64,000 nucleotides of DNA from Burkholderiales bacterium. Its GTDB lineage: Bacteria > Pseudomonadota > Gammaproteobacteria > Burkholderiales > SG8-41. The notes beneath the pieces are model-generated. The model did no database searches. It saw only the letters and a list, made by a program, of their open reading frames with translations, and had not been told where the DNA came from. A program made the translations under genes and the position numbers. Positions 16,222 through 24,626 of this stretch are shown one piece after another (position 1 is the first letter of the stretch; each line of letters starts with the position of its first letter). Where the stretch lies: assembly GCA_019634975.1 (NCBI GenBank), contig JAHCAI010000004.1, positions 109,979 through 173,978 on the forward strand, written 5' to 3'.

Positions 16222-16396
16222 AGCGCCTATCACAATGAAATTCCCATCTGCCGTCAAGGTGAGCGAATCACGGGGTTGTAGCCCGGATGGAGCGCAGCGT
16301 AATCCGGGTCAGTTCTTGCCATGGGCAACAGCGTTCCCGGACTCCGGCCTGCGGCCTTCCTCCGGGCTATGGGCAAGGGTTATTTTGTCAGGCGCT
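16222..16396. repeat. Element with AGCGCCT ends carrying an internal REP pair
   Basis: The left end AGCGCCTATCACAATGAAA (16222-16240) and the right end TTATTTTGTCAGGCGCT (16380-16396) are inverted copies of one another and of the ends of the 3.7-4.0 kb element. Between them lie REP words GTAGCCCGGATGGAGCGCAG (16277) and TTCCCGGACTCC...CTCCGGGCTA (16334-16369) in inverted order. It fills most of the gap between the GT2 and methyltransferase genes. Confidence 0.75.
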
Positions 16397-16416
16397 AAAA
16401 GTACCTTATTCAGATT

Positions 16417-17229
16417 TCAGAGATACTGGTCCACGCCGAGCTGCGCGCGAAAGCGGCGCGAGGCGATCAGGTCTTCGAGCAGGCGCCGGTTCTCGTCAAA
16501 GCCGCGCTTGTCGGCTTCGCGGTGCCAGAGATGAAAAACTGAAGCCCCAAAACGCGCGTTCTTGTGTTTGACCCCGGCATGAATCAGGCGGATCGCGAGA
16601 TCCGAGTCCTCGAGGCCCCAGCGCCCGGCATAGGCTTCGTCGAAGCCGTTGACGCGCAGCAGGTCGGCGCGCCATGCTGAAAAATTGCAGGTCTTCACGC
16701 CTTCCCAGCGTTCCGGGCTGCGTTTGCGGAAGGCCCCATCGGGAAGCCGCAGCAGCGGCAGCAGGCGGTTGATGTCGCCGCGCAGCCGCGCCGCAGTCCA
16801 TTGAGCGAAGGACCAGTCGTACAGCGGCAGGTGTTGCTGCAGCACGCGCTGCGTCAGCGCTTCGCTCAGCAGCACGCGGTTGCCTGACAGGAAGCAGCCG
16901 GGTTCAGCCAGCATGCGGTGGCACCGCACGAAATCGGGGGCCGGCACGCAGTCGGCATCGGTGTAGATCACGTAATCAGCCTGCGTCGCCGCCAGCCCGC
17001 GGTTGCGCATCACTGTCGCGCGGAAACCCTGATCCTCGTGCCAGAGATGGGTCACCGGAAAAGGCGCGCGCCGCGCATAGTCCTCGGTCAGCAGCCGCAC
17101 GTCGTCCTTGGAGCCGTCGTCGGCCACGATCAGCTCGAAGTCGCCGACATCCTGGTGCAGGTAACCCTCGAGCAGCGCCGCGAGGGCGTCGGGGCGGTTG
17201 TAGGTGGCTATGACGATGGCGATTTGCAT
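16417..17229 (-). CDS. GT2-family glycosyltransferase
   Basis: The 270-residue cytoplasmic enzyme has a GT-A fold: IAIVIATYNRPDALAALLEG at the start, VADDGSKDD, the metal-binding DAD in YVIYTDADCVPAPDF (about residues 92-94) and a C-terminal GRWGLEDSDLAIRLIHAGV motif, as in galactosyl/N-acetylhexosaminyl transferases of the chondroitin-polymerase type. Its neighbours (WaaE type, WaaL) suggest a role in the core or in attachment of the outer polysaccharide. Substrates not readable. Confidence 0.85.
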   Translation of the reverse strand: MQIAIVIATYNRPDALAALLEGYLHQDVGDFELIVADDGSKDDVRLLTEDYARRAPFPVTHLWHEDQGFRATVMRNRGLAATQADYVIYTDADCVPAPDFVRCHRMLAEPGCFLSGNRVLLSEALTQRVLQQHLPLYDWSFAQWTAARLRGDINRLLPLLRLPDGAFRKRSPERWEGVKTCNFSAWRADLLRVNGFDEAYAGRWGLEDSDLAIRLIHAGVKHKNARFGASVFHLWHREADKRGFDENRRLLEDLIASRRFRAQLGVDQYL

Positions 17230-17242
17230 GGGTCGAGTGAAT

Positions 17243-17318
17243 GGTAAGCGGTGAGGAGTGAAAAGGGAGCAGTAAGCAGTGCCCCCGGGGTTTTACCGCT
17301 TACTGCTTACCGTTCACC
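17243..17318. repeat. Heptad-type inverted repeat at the end of the WaaE-type gene
   Basis: GGTAAGC, GGTGAGG, AGTGAAA, AGGGAGC, AGTAAGC, AGT (17243-17280) faces ACCGCTT, ACTGCTT, ACCGTTC, ACC (17295-17318). The right arm encodes the last residues and the stop of the WaaE-type gene (VNGKQ, stop), so the repeat has reached into coding sequence. Confidence 0.7.
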
Positions 17319-18061
17319 TTCTTCTCCAGAAGCATCAGCTTCACATAGCGGTAATACGAGCCCTCGGCATTGGCGATGGCGAGCATCAGGCCTTCGCGGC
17401 CGTCGAGGAAACCGGCGCGCAGTACATAGGTGCGGAAAAAGGCCCAGCCGCCGTGCAGCAGCGCTTTTCCGAGGGACGCGCGGCGGCCGCGCGCATGCAG
17501 GCCGCGTGCGCTGGCAGTCGAATAGAGGTTCATCTTGCCGATCATCTGGTCGAGGTCGCTGATCGCCTCGTGCATCAGCGGCTGTTTCAGCTTGAGCGTC
17601 TTGCCGTTGACGATCAGGCGCTCGTGGGCCTGGTCATCGGAGAAGCGGGCGGCCTCGCGGCGGAACAGGCGTACGACGTAATCCGGCCACCAGCCCGAGT
17701 GCTTCATGTAGCGGCCGCAGAAACTGGAGCGCCGCGGCAGCGCGTAAGCCGCCGGCGGATTTGCCGCCGCGACGGCACTGCGGATTTCCTCGCCCAGCTC
17801 CGGCGTCACCCATTCATCGGCATCGATGTTGAACAGCCAGTCGCCGGACGCGGCATCCAGCGCGCGGTTCTTCTGCGGCCCGAAGCCCGGCCAGTCGTCG
17901 GTGACGGAGACCCTGGCGCCGAGCTCGCGGCAGATGTCCAGCGTGTCGTCGCTGCTTCCCGAGTCGATCACCACCACCTCGTCGGCCCAGGCCACGGATT
18001 CGAGGCAGCGGCGGATCGTCGCGCCGGCATTCTTGGTGATGATGATGACGGAGATGGCCAT
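17300..18061 (-). CDS. waaE: WaaE/KdtX-type lipopolysaccharide core glycosyltransferase (GT2)
   Basis: WaaE-type enzymes add glucose to the first heptose of the inner core. The 253-residue protein has the family's N terminus (ISVIIITKNAGATIRRCLES), AWADEVVVIDSGSSDDT, the metal motif NIDADEWV (about residues 87-94), then RRSSFCGRYMKHSGWWPDYV and a C-terminal GREGLMLAIANAEGSYYRY, all typical. Length matches the family. Donor sugar specificity could differ. Its last codons are supplied by a heptad repeat arm. Confidence 0.85.
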   Translation of the reverse strand: MAISVIIITKNAGATIRRCLESVAWADEVVVIDSGSSDDTLDICRELGARVSVTDDWPGFGPQKNRALDAASGDWLFNIDADEWVTPELGEEIRSAVAAANPPAAYALPRRSSFCGRYMKHSGWWPDYVVRLFRREAARFSDDQAHERLIVNGKTLKLKQPLMHEAISDLDQMIGKMNLYSTASARGLHARGRRASLGKALLHGGWAFFRTYVLRAGFLDGREGLMLAIANAEGSYYRYVKLMLLEKKVNGKQ

Positions 18062-18076
18062 TTATTTGTGAGGTCT

Positions 18077-18158
18077 GTGATCAAGTAATTAGGTGATTAA
18101 GTGATTGGGTAGACTGAAAGTTGGAGGCAATCACTTAATTACTTAATCACCTCATCAC
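18077..18158. repeat. Heptad-like inverted repeat overlapping the waaL stop codon
   Basis: The arm at 18077-18107 (GTGATCA, AGTAATT, AGGTGATT, AAGTGATT, G) faces 18128-18158, which reads as its near reverse complement. The right arm contains the waaL stop codon and lies only 16 bases from the WaaE-type start on the other side. The same style of repeat occurs at the ends of wecE and waaE. Confidence 0.7.
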
Positions 18159-19373
18159 TGCTACTGAATCGCTGGATTTTAATCCCGCGTACAGCAGCCC
18201 CGTCATCCAGGCGAAGAACAGTCCCTCGGCATGGTCGAGCAGGAAGGAGTTGAACAGGCAGCCGGCGGCAATGGTGACCACCAGGCCGCGGGCGAGGTCT
18301 GATTCGAGGCGGGTGGGCAGGCGCGCGGCCATGCGCCACTGCACGGCGAACAGGGCGAGCATCGCCGCGAGGCCGATCAGGCCGATCTGGGCTGCGATGT
18401 GCAGGTATTCGTTGTGCGGGTTGCGGGTGGGCACCATTGCCGTGCCTTGCACCCGTTTCGCATAGGCTGCGGGAAAGCCGCCGGTACCAACGCCGGTGAG
18501 TGGGTGATCAACGATGATGCCTGTTGTGTTGCGGTAAAACTCGAGGCGGAATCCCGCCGAGGAATCACGAACCGCCTTCTCCGGTGTCCAGTCGCGGATT
18601 TGCGCGCTCAGCATGGTCACGCGTTGCGAAAGCGGGCCCGGCATAGTTACGAGAATGGCGGAAACTGCACCGAGTGCAATGACAGCCACCACCGCGATAT
18701 GTCTTGGCAGGCGGGACAGTATCAGCAGCAGGGCCAGCAGCCCCAGTACGACATAACCCGTTGCCCCTTCCACCATCAGCGTGACATTGGCCGCCGCCAG
18801 CAGCGCCAGCATGCCCCAGGCTGCACGGTCCCGGTTAATCCGGGCCTCCAGCGCCATCAGCGCGAACAGAAAGGCTGCAAAGGCCATAAACAAGTTATGA
18901 GTGATGCGGAACTTGAACACCACGGGCGACAGCGTGGTGCCTTCGATGAGGGTACCGCGCTCGATCACGCCGAACTTGATCAGGAACGACAGCAGCAAGG
19001 TCACCAGCAGCGAACCGGCCAGCGCCCACAGTCCGATGCGCCGGGTGCCGGCCTCGCGGAAAAAGTAGGCGAACAGCGGGATGAAGGCGAGGTCCAGATA
19101 CTTGAGCAGGTAGGTCCGGGCATCCGCGACGGGCTGGTTGCCCCACAGCGTGCCGAGCGCCAGCAGTCCGAACAACAGCAGCGCGCAGACCGCAACGGCA
19201 TTGCGCATGGCGGCGCGTTTGTCCGCCCACTGTCCGCCGAGGATCCAGCCCGCCAGCACGACCAGCAGCAACAGGTTGTCGAATGCCACTGAAACCGGGA
19301 TCGAGGCGCCGAGCGCAATCGCGGCCCAGCGCCCGGCACGATCCGCATGACGCGGCAATGCAGTCAGGCTCAT
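18147..19373 (-). CDS. waaL: O-antigen ligase WaaL-like
   Basis: WaaL joins the finished polymer from undecaprenyl diphosphate to lipid A-core on the periplasmic side. The 408-residue protein has about ten or more membrane helices and a large periplasmic loop (about residues 270-345) with FRLEFYRNTTGIIVDHPLTG and the conserved histidine motif RNPHNEYLHIAAQIG. Distinguishing a ligase from a Wzy polymerase by sequence is hard; I prefer ligase because of its place between core transferase genes and because another protein in the window carries a polymerase domain. Four bases separate it from wbpM. Confidence 0.75.
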   Translation of the reverse strand: MSLTALPRHADRAGRWAAIALGASIPVSVAFDNLLLLVVLAGWILGGQWADKRAAMRNAVAVCALLLFGLLALGTLWGNQPVADARTYLLKYLDLAFIPLFAYFFREAGTRRIGLWALAGSLLVTLLLSFLIKFGVIERGTLIEGTTLSPVVFKFRITHNLFMAFAAFLFALMALEARINRDRAAWGMLALLAAANVTLMVEGATGYVVLGLLALLLILSRLPRHIAVVAVIALGAVSAILVTMPGPLSQRVTMLSAQIRDWTPEKAVRDSSAGFRLEFYRNTTGIIVDHPLTGVGTGGFPAAYAKRVQGTAMVPTRNPHNEYLHIAAQIGLIGLAAMLALFAVQWRMAARLPTRLESDLARGLVVTIAAGCLFNSFLLDHAEGLFFAWMTGLLYAGLKSSDSVAVMR

Positions 19374-19377
19374 CGGG

Positions 19378-21195
19378 CTAGCGCCGGCTGTATTCCGGCA
19401 GCCAGCGTGAGAGCTCCGCTTTCACGGTGTCGGCGTCGGGTGCGTCAGCTCGCGCGAGCCAGGCCGACAGCTGTCCCGGCAGTGCCGGGTCGGCGGGGCG
19501 AACCTGGGCGATGCGCAGCTTGGGATGGGGAGTGGGCAGCGAGTTTTCGCCGTCGGCGAGCACTTCCTCGTAGAGTTTCTCGCCCGGCCGCAGCCCGGTA
19601 TAGACGATCCGGATCTCGCTCTCGTCGAAGCCGGAGAGGCGGATCATGTCGCGCGCGAGATCGGCGATCTTCACCGGCTCGCCCATGTCGAGCACGAATA
19701 TTTCGCCGCCCTTGCCCATCAGCCCGGCCTGCATCACCAGCTGCACGGCCTCCGGGATCGACATGAAGTAGCGGGTGATGTCCGGATGGGTGACCGTCAC
19801 CGGGCCGCCGGCGGCGATCTGTTCGCGGAACCTTGGGATCACGCTGCCGGTCGATCCCAGCACGTTGCCGAAGCGCACGATCACGAAGCAGGTGCCGTCC
19901 GCGCGCTGCAGCGACTGGCAGACCAGTTCCGCGAGCCGCTTGCTGGCGCCCATCACGTTGGTCGGGTTGACGGCCTTGTCGGTGGAGATCAGCACAAACT
20001 TCCCGACACCCTGCGCGATCGCCGCCTCGGCCACCACCCGTGTGCCGAGCACGTTGTTGAGCACCGCCTGCCAGGCGTTCTCGTTTTCCATCAGCGGCAC
20101 GTGCTTGTAGGCCGCGGCATGGAACACCACCGTCGGCCGGTAAGTCGACAGCACATGCCGCACCTGCCGCGGGTCGGTGACGCTGCCGATGACGGGCGTG
20201 ATTGCAGTATCGGGGAAGCGCTGCGCGAACTCCTGTTCCACGGTGTAAAGCGAATACTCGCTGTTCTCCAGCAGCACGATGCGCTGCGGCCGGTAACGCG
20301 CGATCTGCCGGCACAACTCCGAGCCGATGGACCCGCCGGCACCGGTGACCAGCACCACCTGCTCGCCCAGCCATTCGCGCAGCCCCGTGGCGTCGAGCTG
20401 CACCGGGTCGCGGCCGAGCAGGTCGTCGAGCTCGACCTTGCGGATCTGCGACACCGTGACCCGGCCGCTGAGCAAGTCGTCGAAGGAAGGCACGGTCAGC
20501 ACCTGCAGACCGGCTGCTTGCGCCGTCTCGATGGCGCGCCGGCGTTCGCGGTGGCTGGCCTCGGGCATCGCGATGATAGCGCGCTGCGCGTCGAGGCGGG
20601 CGCGCAGCTGCGGCAGGTCGGCGATGGCGCCATGCACCTTGACGCCGTGGATCTGCCGGCCGTGATGGCTGCGGTCATCGTCGAGGACGCCGACAACCAG
20701 CCACTGCGGGCTGCGCGCGAGTTCCTTGATCAGGTTCGCCGCGGCCTCCGCGCCGCCCAGCACGATCACCGGTTCGCGGCCCGCGCCGCCCGGATTGCCT
20801 AAACGCCGTTCCTTCCATCCGCGGTAGGCGAGGCGGCTGCCGCCCATGAGCATTACCAGCAGCACCGGCGTGATGATGAGCACCGAGCGGGGCACCGGCA
20901 CCGGTGCCTGCTGCATGAACAGCACTGCCGAGACCGTGAGGGCGCCGATCACCGCGGCGCCGATGATGCGCTGCAGATCGGGCAGGCTTGCAAAGCGCCA
21001 GATGCCGCGGTAGAGACCGAAGGCAAAAAACACCGCCGCGTGCACCGCGATCACCAGCAGCAGGGTGTCAAAGGCCTGCACCTGGTAGAAGTCAGGCACG
21101 TCCGGGCTCAGGCGCAGCCAGTAGGCGGCGAGCCAGGCTATGCCGACGGCGACGAGATCATGGCCGACCGCCAGCACCGTGCGCGGGTTAATCAT
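19378..21195 (-). CDS. wbpM: WbpM/FlaA1-type UDP-GlcNAc C6 dehydratase (membrane form)
   Basis: WbpM makes UDP-4-keto-6-deoxy-GlcNAc, precursor of QuiNAc, FucNAc and diamino sugars. The 605-residue protein has four N-terminal membrane helices (about residues 8-130), a Rossmann-like domain (EPVIVLGGAEAAANLIKEL) and a C-terminal SDR domain with the NAD loop VVLVTGAGGSIGSE, STDKAVNPTNVMGASK (methionine in place of the usual tyrosine, as in this family) and the GLRPGEKLYEE tail. ATG at 21195 is chosen because GGGAG lies just upstream; it overlaps the wbpL stop by 8 bases. Confidence 0.9.
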   Translation of the reverse strand: MINPRTVLAVGHDLVAVGIAWLAAYWLRLSPDVPDFYQVQAFDTLLLVIAVHAAVFFAFGLYRGIWRFASLPDLQRIIGAAVIGALTVSAVLFMQQAPVPVPRSVLIITPVLLVMLMGGSRLAYRGWKERRLGNPGGAGREPVIVLGGAEAAANLIKELARSPQWLVVGVLDDDRSHHGRQIHGVKVHGAIADLPQLRARLDAQRAIIAMPEASHRERRRAIETAQAAGLQVLTVPSFDDLLSGRVTVSQIRKVELDDLLGRDPVQLDATGLREWLGEQVVLVTGAGGSIGSELCRQIARYRPQRIVLLENSEYSLYTVEQEFAQRFPDTAITPVIGSVTDPRQVRHVLSTYRPTVVFHAAAYKHVPLMENENAWQAVLNNVLGTRVVAEAAIAQGVGKFVLISTDKAVNPTNVMGASKRLAELVCQSLQRADGTCFVIVRFGNVLGSTGSVIPRFREQIAAGGPVTVTHPDITRYFMSIPEAVQLVMQAGLMGKGGEIFVLDMGEPVKIADLARDMIRLSGFDESEIRIVYTGLRPGEKLYEEVLADGENSLPTPHPKLRIAQVRPADPALPGQLSAWLARADAPDADTVKAELSRWLPEYSRR

Positions 21196-22168
21196 GCGCG
21201 ACTCCCGGGCGGTGCCAGGCACGCTCGATCAGCACCAGCAACACCAGATACACCGCTGCAACCGCCGCCAGCATGCCGTACTGCAGGGCGTCCCGGAGGG
21301 TCAGCGCCCACAGTGCCAGTGCACCGGAGCCGGCCATCAACGCATACTCCAGCAGCGCCGTGCGGCGGTGTCCGATGCCGAGCCGCACCAGCCGCTGGTA
21401 ATAGTGGTCGCGGTGGGCTTCCCAGACGCGCGCGCCCGACAGCAGGCGCCGCGCCAGCGTCACCGAGGCATCGACGATGAAAGGCGCGAACACCAGCAGC
21501 GGAAACCACCAGGTCCAGTCGTGCTGCTGCCAGCCGGTCAGTCCCAGCGTTGCGGCGAGGAAACCCAGCGGCACCGAACCGGCATCGCCCAGAAAAATCC
21601 GCGCCGGATGAAAGTTGTGGACCAGGAATCCCGCGGCGGCTGCGGCAATCGCCAGATTCATCAGCGCGAACTGGGTGCTGCCGGCGAAAGCCGCGGCAAC
21701 CGCGTAGCACAGGAACCCCGAGCAGGCCATGCCGCCGGCGAGGCCGTCGGAGCCGTCCATGAAGTTGTAGAGATTGCACATCCAGGCCACCAGCAGCACC
21801 GCGATCGCGACCGTCAAGCCACCTGCTTCCGGCAGCAGCGCGAGGACGGCCAGCGCAGAGGCCAGCAGATGCACCGCAAGGCGGATGGCTGCCGACAGTC
21901 CGCGCAGGTCGTCGAGCAGCGAGACCGCGACGATCAGCGCCAGTGCGATCCAGAAGGCCCAGGACCAGTGAGCCCCGGCGAGCAGCCAGCCGGCCGCGAT
22001 GCCGGCCAGCAGCCCGATGCCGCCGGTGCGCGGCACCGGCACCGTGTGCAGGGAACGCGCGTTGGGCTCATCCAGCGCAATGCGTGCGGCCCGGCTGCGC
22101 GCCAGCCAACCAACCGCCAGCACGGCGACGGCAAAGGCAATCAGGGCGATGAACACGGCCGGCCACAC
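21188..22168 (-). CDS. wbpL: WbpL/WecA-type undecaprenyl-phosphate sugar-1-phosphate transferase
   Basis: This enzyme starts each repeat unit by moving an N-acetylamino-sugar-1-phosphate onto undecaprenyl phosphate. The 326-residue protein has about ten helices and the family's cytoplasmic motifs: DEPNARSLHTVPVPRTGG (about residues 33-50), VSLLDDLRGLS, NLYNFMDGSDGLAGG, ARIFLGDAGSVPLGF and the C-terminal EAHRDHYYQRLV histidine motif. The start codon is GTG. Overlap with wbpM and proximity of the WbpV-like reductase favour QuiNAc or FucNAc as initiating sugar, as in P. aeruginosa, but that is inference. Confidence 0.9.
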   Translation of the reverse strand: MWPAVFIALIAFAVAVLAVGWLARSRAARIALDEPNARSLHTVPVPRTGGIGLLAGIAAGWLLAGAHWSWAFWIALALIVAVSLLDDLRGLSAAIRLAVHLLASALAVLALLPEAGGLTVAIAVLLVAWMCNLYNFMDGSDGLAGGMACSGFLCYAVAAAFAGSTQFALMNLAIAAAAAGFLVHNFHPARIFLGDAGSVPLGFLAATLGLTGWQQHDWTWWFPLLVFAPFIVDASVTLARRLLSGARVWEAHRDHYYQRLVRLGIGHRRTALLEYALMAGSGALALWALTLRDALQYGMLAAVAAVYLVLLVLIERAWHRPGVAHD

Positions 22169-22246
22169 GATGGGTTGTCTTGAGTCAGTGCTTCGTTGAA
22201 AGCCGTTGCGAGATCAATAATCCGTCAACCCGTAGCCCGAAAGGAC

Positions 22247-22419
22247 GTAGCCCGGAGGGAGGCCAAAGGCCGGAGTCCGGGACAACGAACGTCGCATCGC
22301 GCGGAACCGTAATGCAGCAGTTGCCCCGGATTCCGCTGCGCTCCATCCGGGCTACGACGTGCATCCAGACCACTGACTCAACCCGTAGCCCGGAGGAAGG
22401 CCGCAGGCCGGAGTCCGGG
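22247..22419. repeat. Composite REP element (three units)
   Basis: Three REP-like units alternate in orientation: GTAGCCCGGAGGGAGGCC... (22247-22281), its inverted partner CCCCGGATTCCGCTGCGCTC...CCGGGCTAC (22324-22355), and GTAGCCCGGAGGAAGGCC... (22384-22419). The gap 22169-22527 between wbpL and the WbpV-like gene otherwise holds nothing recognisable except a degenerate GTAGCCCGAAAG start at 22232. Confidence 0.85.
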
Positions 22420-22527
22420 AAGAAATCCGCCACTACTTCGGAAATCCCGTTGCCGCTGGATGCCGGAAGGAAATGATGGGCGCAGGAATGCATGCGGCGC
22501 ATTCGAAATTGTTTTATCGGACACTCG

Positions 22528-23502
22528 TTATTTTGCGTCCCGATCATACCACTGCACTGTCGCGCTAAACCCTTGATTCACCGAGTATCGCGGCTGCCAG
22601 CCGAGGGTTTCCCGCAGCAACGAACTGTCCACCGCGAGAGAGCCGCTGAGTCGCCGGAAGGCCGCCTCGCGGCCGAGCAGACGTGCTGCCAACGCAAGCA
22701 GGGCGGGCGGGCAGGGCAACAGCCGCGGGCTGCGGCCCATGGCCCTTGCCAGCCTGCGGATCATCTCCGGTGTCGACAGGTCCTCGCCGTCGCTGACGAG
22801 GAAGGTTTTGCCGGCCGCCGCGGGTTCCCGGATGCAGGTGATGATCGCATCGACCAGGTTGCCGACGTAGACCAGGCTGCGGCGGTTGTCGATCGAGGCC
22901 AGCGGCAGCGGCAGGCCCTTCGCCACCGTCTTCAGCAGTTGCAGGAAATTGCCCTTGACCCCAGGACCATACACCAGCGGCGGCCTGAGGATGACGATCT
23001 CCATGCCGGTTTCACTGCCGATCGCGCGCAGTGCATCTTCGGCTTCGCGCTTGCTGATGCCATAGGCGTCTTCCGGACGGGGGGCGTCGTGCTCACTGTA
23101 GGGCCGGGTGCTTGTTGCTTCGCCGTTGACCTTGATCGAGCTCAGGAACACGAAACGGCGCACTCCGCACGAGGCCGCCTGCCGGGCCAGATGTTCGGTG
23201 GCTGTCACATTGATGCGCCGGTACTCGGCCAGCGGATCGGCGCTGCGATCATTCAGCACATGGGTGCGCGCGGCAAGATGGACGACGCAGCCCACGCCCT
23301 GCAGGGCGGACTGCCAGTCGGTATCGGGGCCGAGGTCGCCGACGGCGATTTCCTGTGCGAGTCCGGTTCCGCCGGGGATCCGGCGCAAGGCGGCAATGGC
23401 GGTGAGTTTTTCCTGCTGCAGGGCCGCACACAATGCACGGCCGACGAAACCGCCGGCCCCGGTGACCAGGATGCGGCCGGCGCCGGGCGTTATTTCCGCC
23501 AC
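22528..23502 (-). CDS. WbpV-like SDR (UDP-4-keto-6-deoxy-HexNAc reductase/epimerase)
   Basis: The 324-residue short-chain dehydrogenase has ILVTGAGGFVGRALC (NAD loop, about residues 10-24), SSIKVNGE, the active-site YGISK with its Y-x3-K pair, and the RPPLVYGPGVKGNF segment. Similar proteins (WbpV, WreQ-like) reduce the WbpM product to UDP-D-QuiNAc, and WbpM and WbpL are the next genes. I start it at GTG 23502, where the family begins; that overlaps wbjD by 13 bases. An open frame extends further upstream but is unlike the family. UDP-hexose 4-epimerase activity is an alternative. Confidence 0.75.
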   Translation of the reverse strand: MAEITPGAGRILVTGAGGFVGRALCAALQQEKLTAIAALRRIPGGTGLAQEIAVGDLGPDTDWQSALQGVGCVVHLAARTHVLNDRSADPLAEYRRINVTATEHLARQAASCGVRRFVFLSSIKVNGEATSTRPYSEHDAPRPEDAYGISKREAEDALRAIGSETGMEIVILRPPLVYGPGVKGNFLQLLKTVAKGLPLPLASIDNRRSLVYVGNLVDAIITCIREPAAAGKTFLVSDGEDLSTPEMIRRLARAMGRSPRLLPCPPALLALAARLLGREAAFRRLSGSLAVDSSLLRETLGWQPRYSVNQGFSATVQWYDRDAK

Positions 23503-24617
23503 ACCGTGCGGTTCACGTAATCCGTGTAACCGAGGATGATGCGCACCACCTTGGCCGACACATTGTCGGCGAGGTAGTCCGGCGGAATGGCGAAGGGTTT
23601 GCGCCCGCCGGCGTGTGCCGCCATCGTTGTCCTGACCGCTGCCAGCACGCGCTCCGGCCGCAGGCCGCACATGATCAACACGCCTTCGTCCATGCCTTCC
23701 GGGCGCTCGTGGGCCTGGCGCAGCATCACCGCGGGAAAGCCGAGGATCGCCGACTCCTCGGTCAGCGTGCCGCTGTCCGACAGCACGCAGCAGGCCGACT
23801 GCTGCAGCCGGATGTAGTCGAAAAAGCCCAGCGGCTTCAGGAATTCCACGCCCGCCGGCAGCTTGCGCCGGCCCAGCGCGGCAAGGCGCTTGCGGGTGCG
23901 CGGATGGGTGGACATGATGATCCGCTTTCCGTGCTTGCGTGACAGCGCCTCGAGGCTCGCCAGCAGGTCGCCGAGGTTCTGCGGGCTGTCAACGTTTTCC
24001 TCGCGGTGCGCGCTCACCAGGAAATAGCCGCCGGGCTCCAGCTTGAGCCGCTTCAGCACCCGCGATGCGGCGATGTCCGCGGCGTGGTGTTCGAGGATCT
24101 CGCGCATCGGCGAGCCGGTCTTGATCACCGTTTCCGCGCGGATGCCCTCGCCGATCAGGTAGCGGCGCGCATGTTCCGTGTAGGGCAGGTTGATGTCGCT
24201 GATGTGGTCGACGATGCGGCGGTTGATCTCTTCCGGAACGCGGTCGTCGAAGCAGCGGTTGCCGGCTTCCATGTGGAACACTGGAACCTTGCGCCGCTTG
24301 GCCGCGACCGCGGCGAGGCAGGAATTGGTGTCGCCGAGCAGCAGCAGCGCGTCCGGGGCCTCGCGCGCCAGCACTGCGTCCGCGCGCTCGATCACCGCGG
24401 CGATGGTGGCGGCCGCCGTCTTGCCGGCCGCATCGAGAAAATGGTCGGGCTTGCGAATCTGCAGCTGCTCGAAAAAAACCTGGTTCAGTTCGTAATCGTA
24501 GTTCTGCCCGGTGTGCACCAGCACATGCCTCGTGTCCCGGTCGAGTGCGGCGATCACCCGCGAGAGCTTGATGATCTCCGGGCGCGTGCCGACGATGGTC
24601 ATGACCTTGAGTGTCAT
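23490..24617 (-). CDS. WbjD/WbvD/FnlC-type UDP-HexNAc 2-epimerase (WecB family)
   Basis: These enzymes invert C2 in the last step to UDP-L-FucNAc or UDP-L-QuiNAc. The 375-residue protein has the WecB-family start (KVMTIVGTRPEIIKLSRVI), HTGQNYDYELNQVFF, the LLLGDTNSC motif, HMEAGNRCFDDRVPEEINRR and SAHREENVD, and ends YTDYVNRTVWRK, a tail characteristic of the WbjD/CapG subgroup rather than true WecB. It follows its pathway partners with a nine-base gap. Specificity depends on the reductase upstream, which is RmlD-like here. Confidence 0.85.
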   Translation of the reverse strand: MTLKVMTIVGTRPEIIKLSRVIAALDRDTRHVLVHTGQNYDYELNQVFFEQLQIRKPDHFLDAAGKTAAATIAAVIERADAVLAREAPDALLLLGDTNSCLAAVAAKRRKVPVFHMEAGNRCFDDRVPEEINRRIVDHISDINLPYTEHARRYLIGEGIRAETVIKTGSPMREILEHHAADIAASRVLKRLKLEPGGYFLVSAHREENVDSPQNLGDLLASLEALSRKHGKRIIMSTHPRTRKRLAALGRRKLPAGVEFLKPLGFFDYIRLQQSACCVLSDSGTLTEESAILGFPAVMLRQAHERPEGMDEGVLIMCGLRPERVLAAVRTTMAAHAGGRKPFAIPPDYLADNVSAKVVRIILGYTDYVNRTVWRK

Positions 24618-24626
24618 TGCCCTGTC

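Noticed and set aside
22232..22419. Regularly spaced repeats considered as a CRISPR array
   Set aside because: The units alternate in orientation and are REP-like palindromes with unequal spacers; there are no cas genes.
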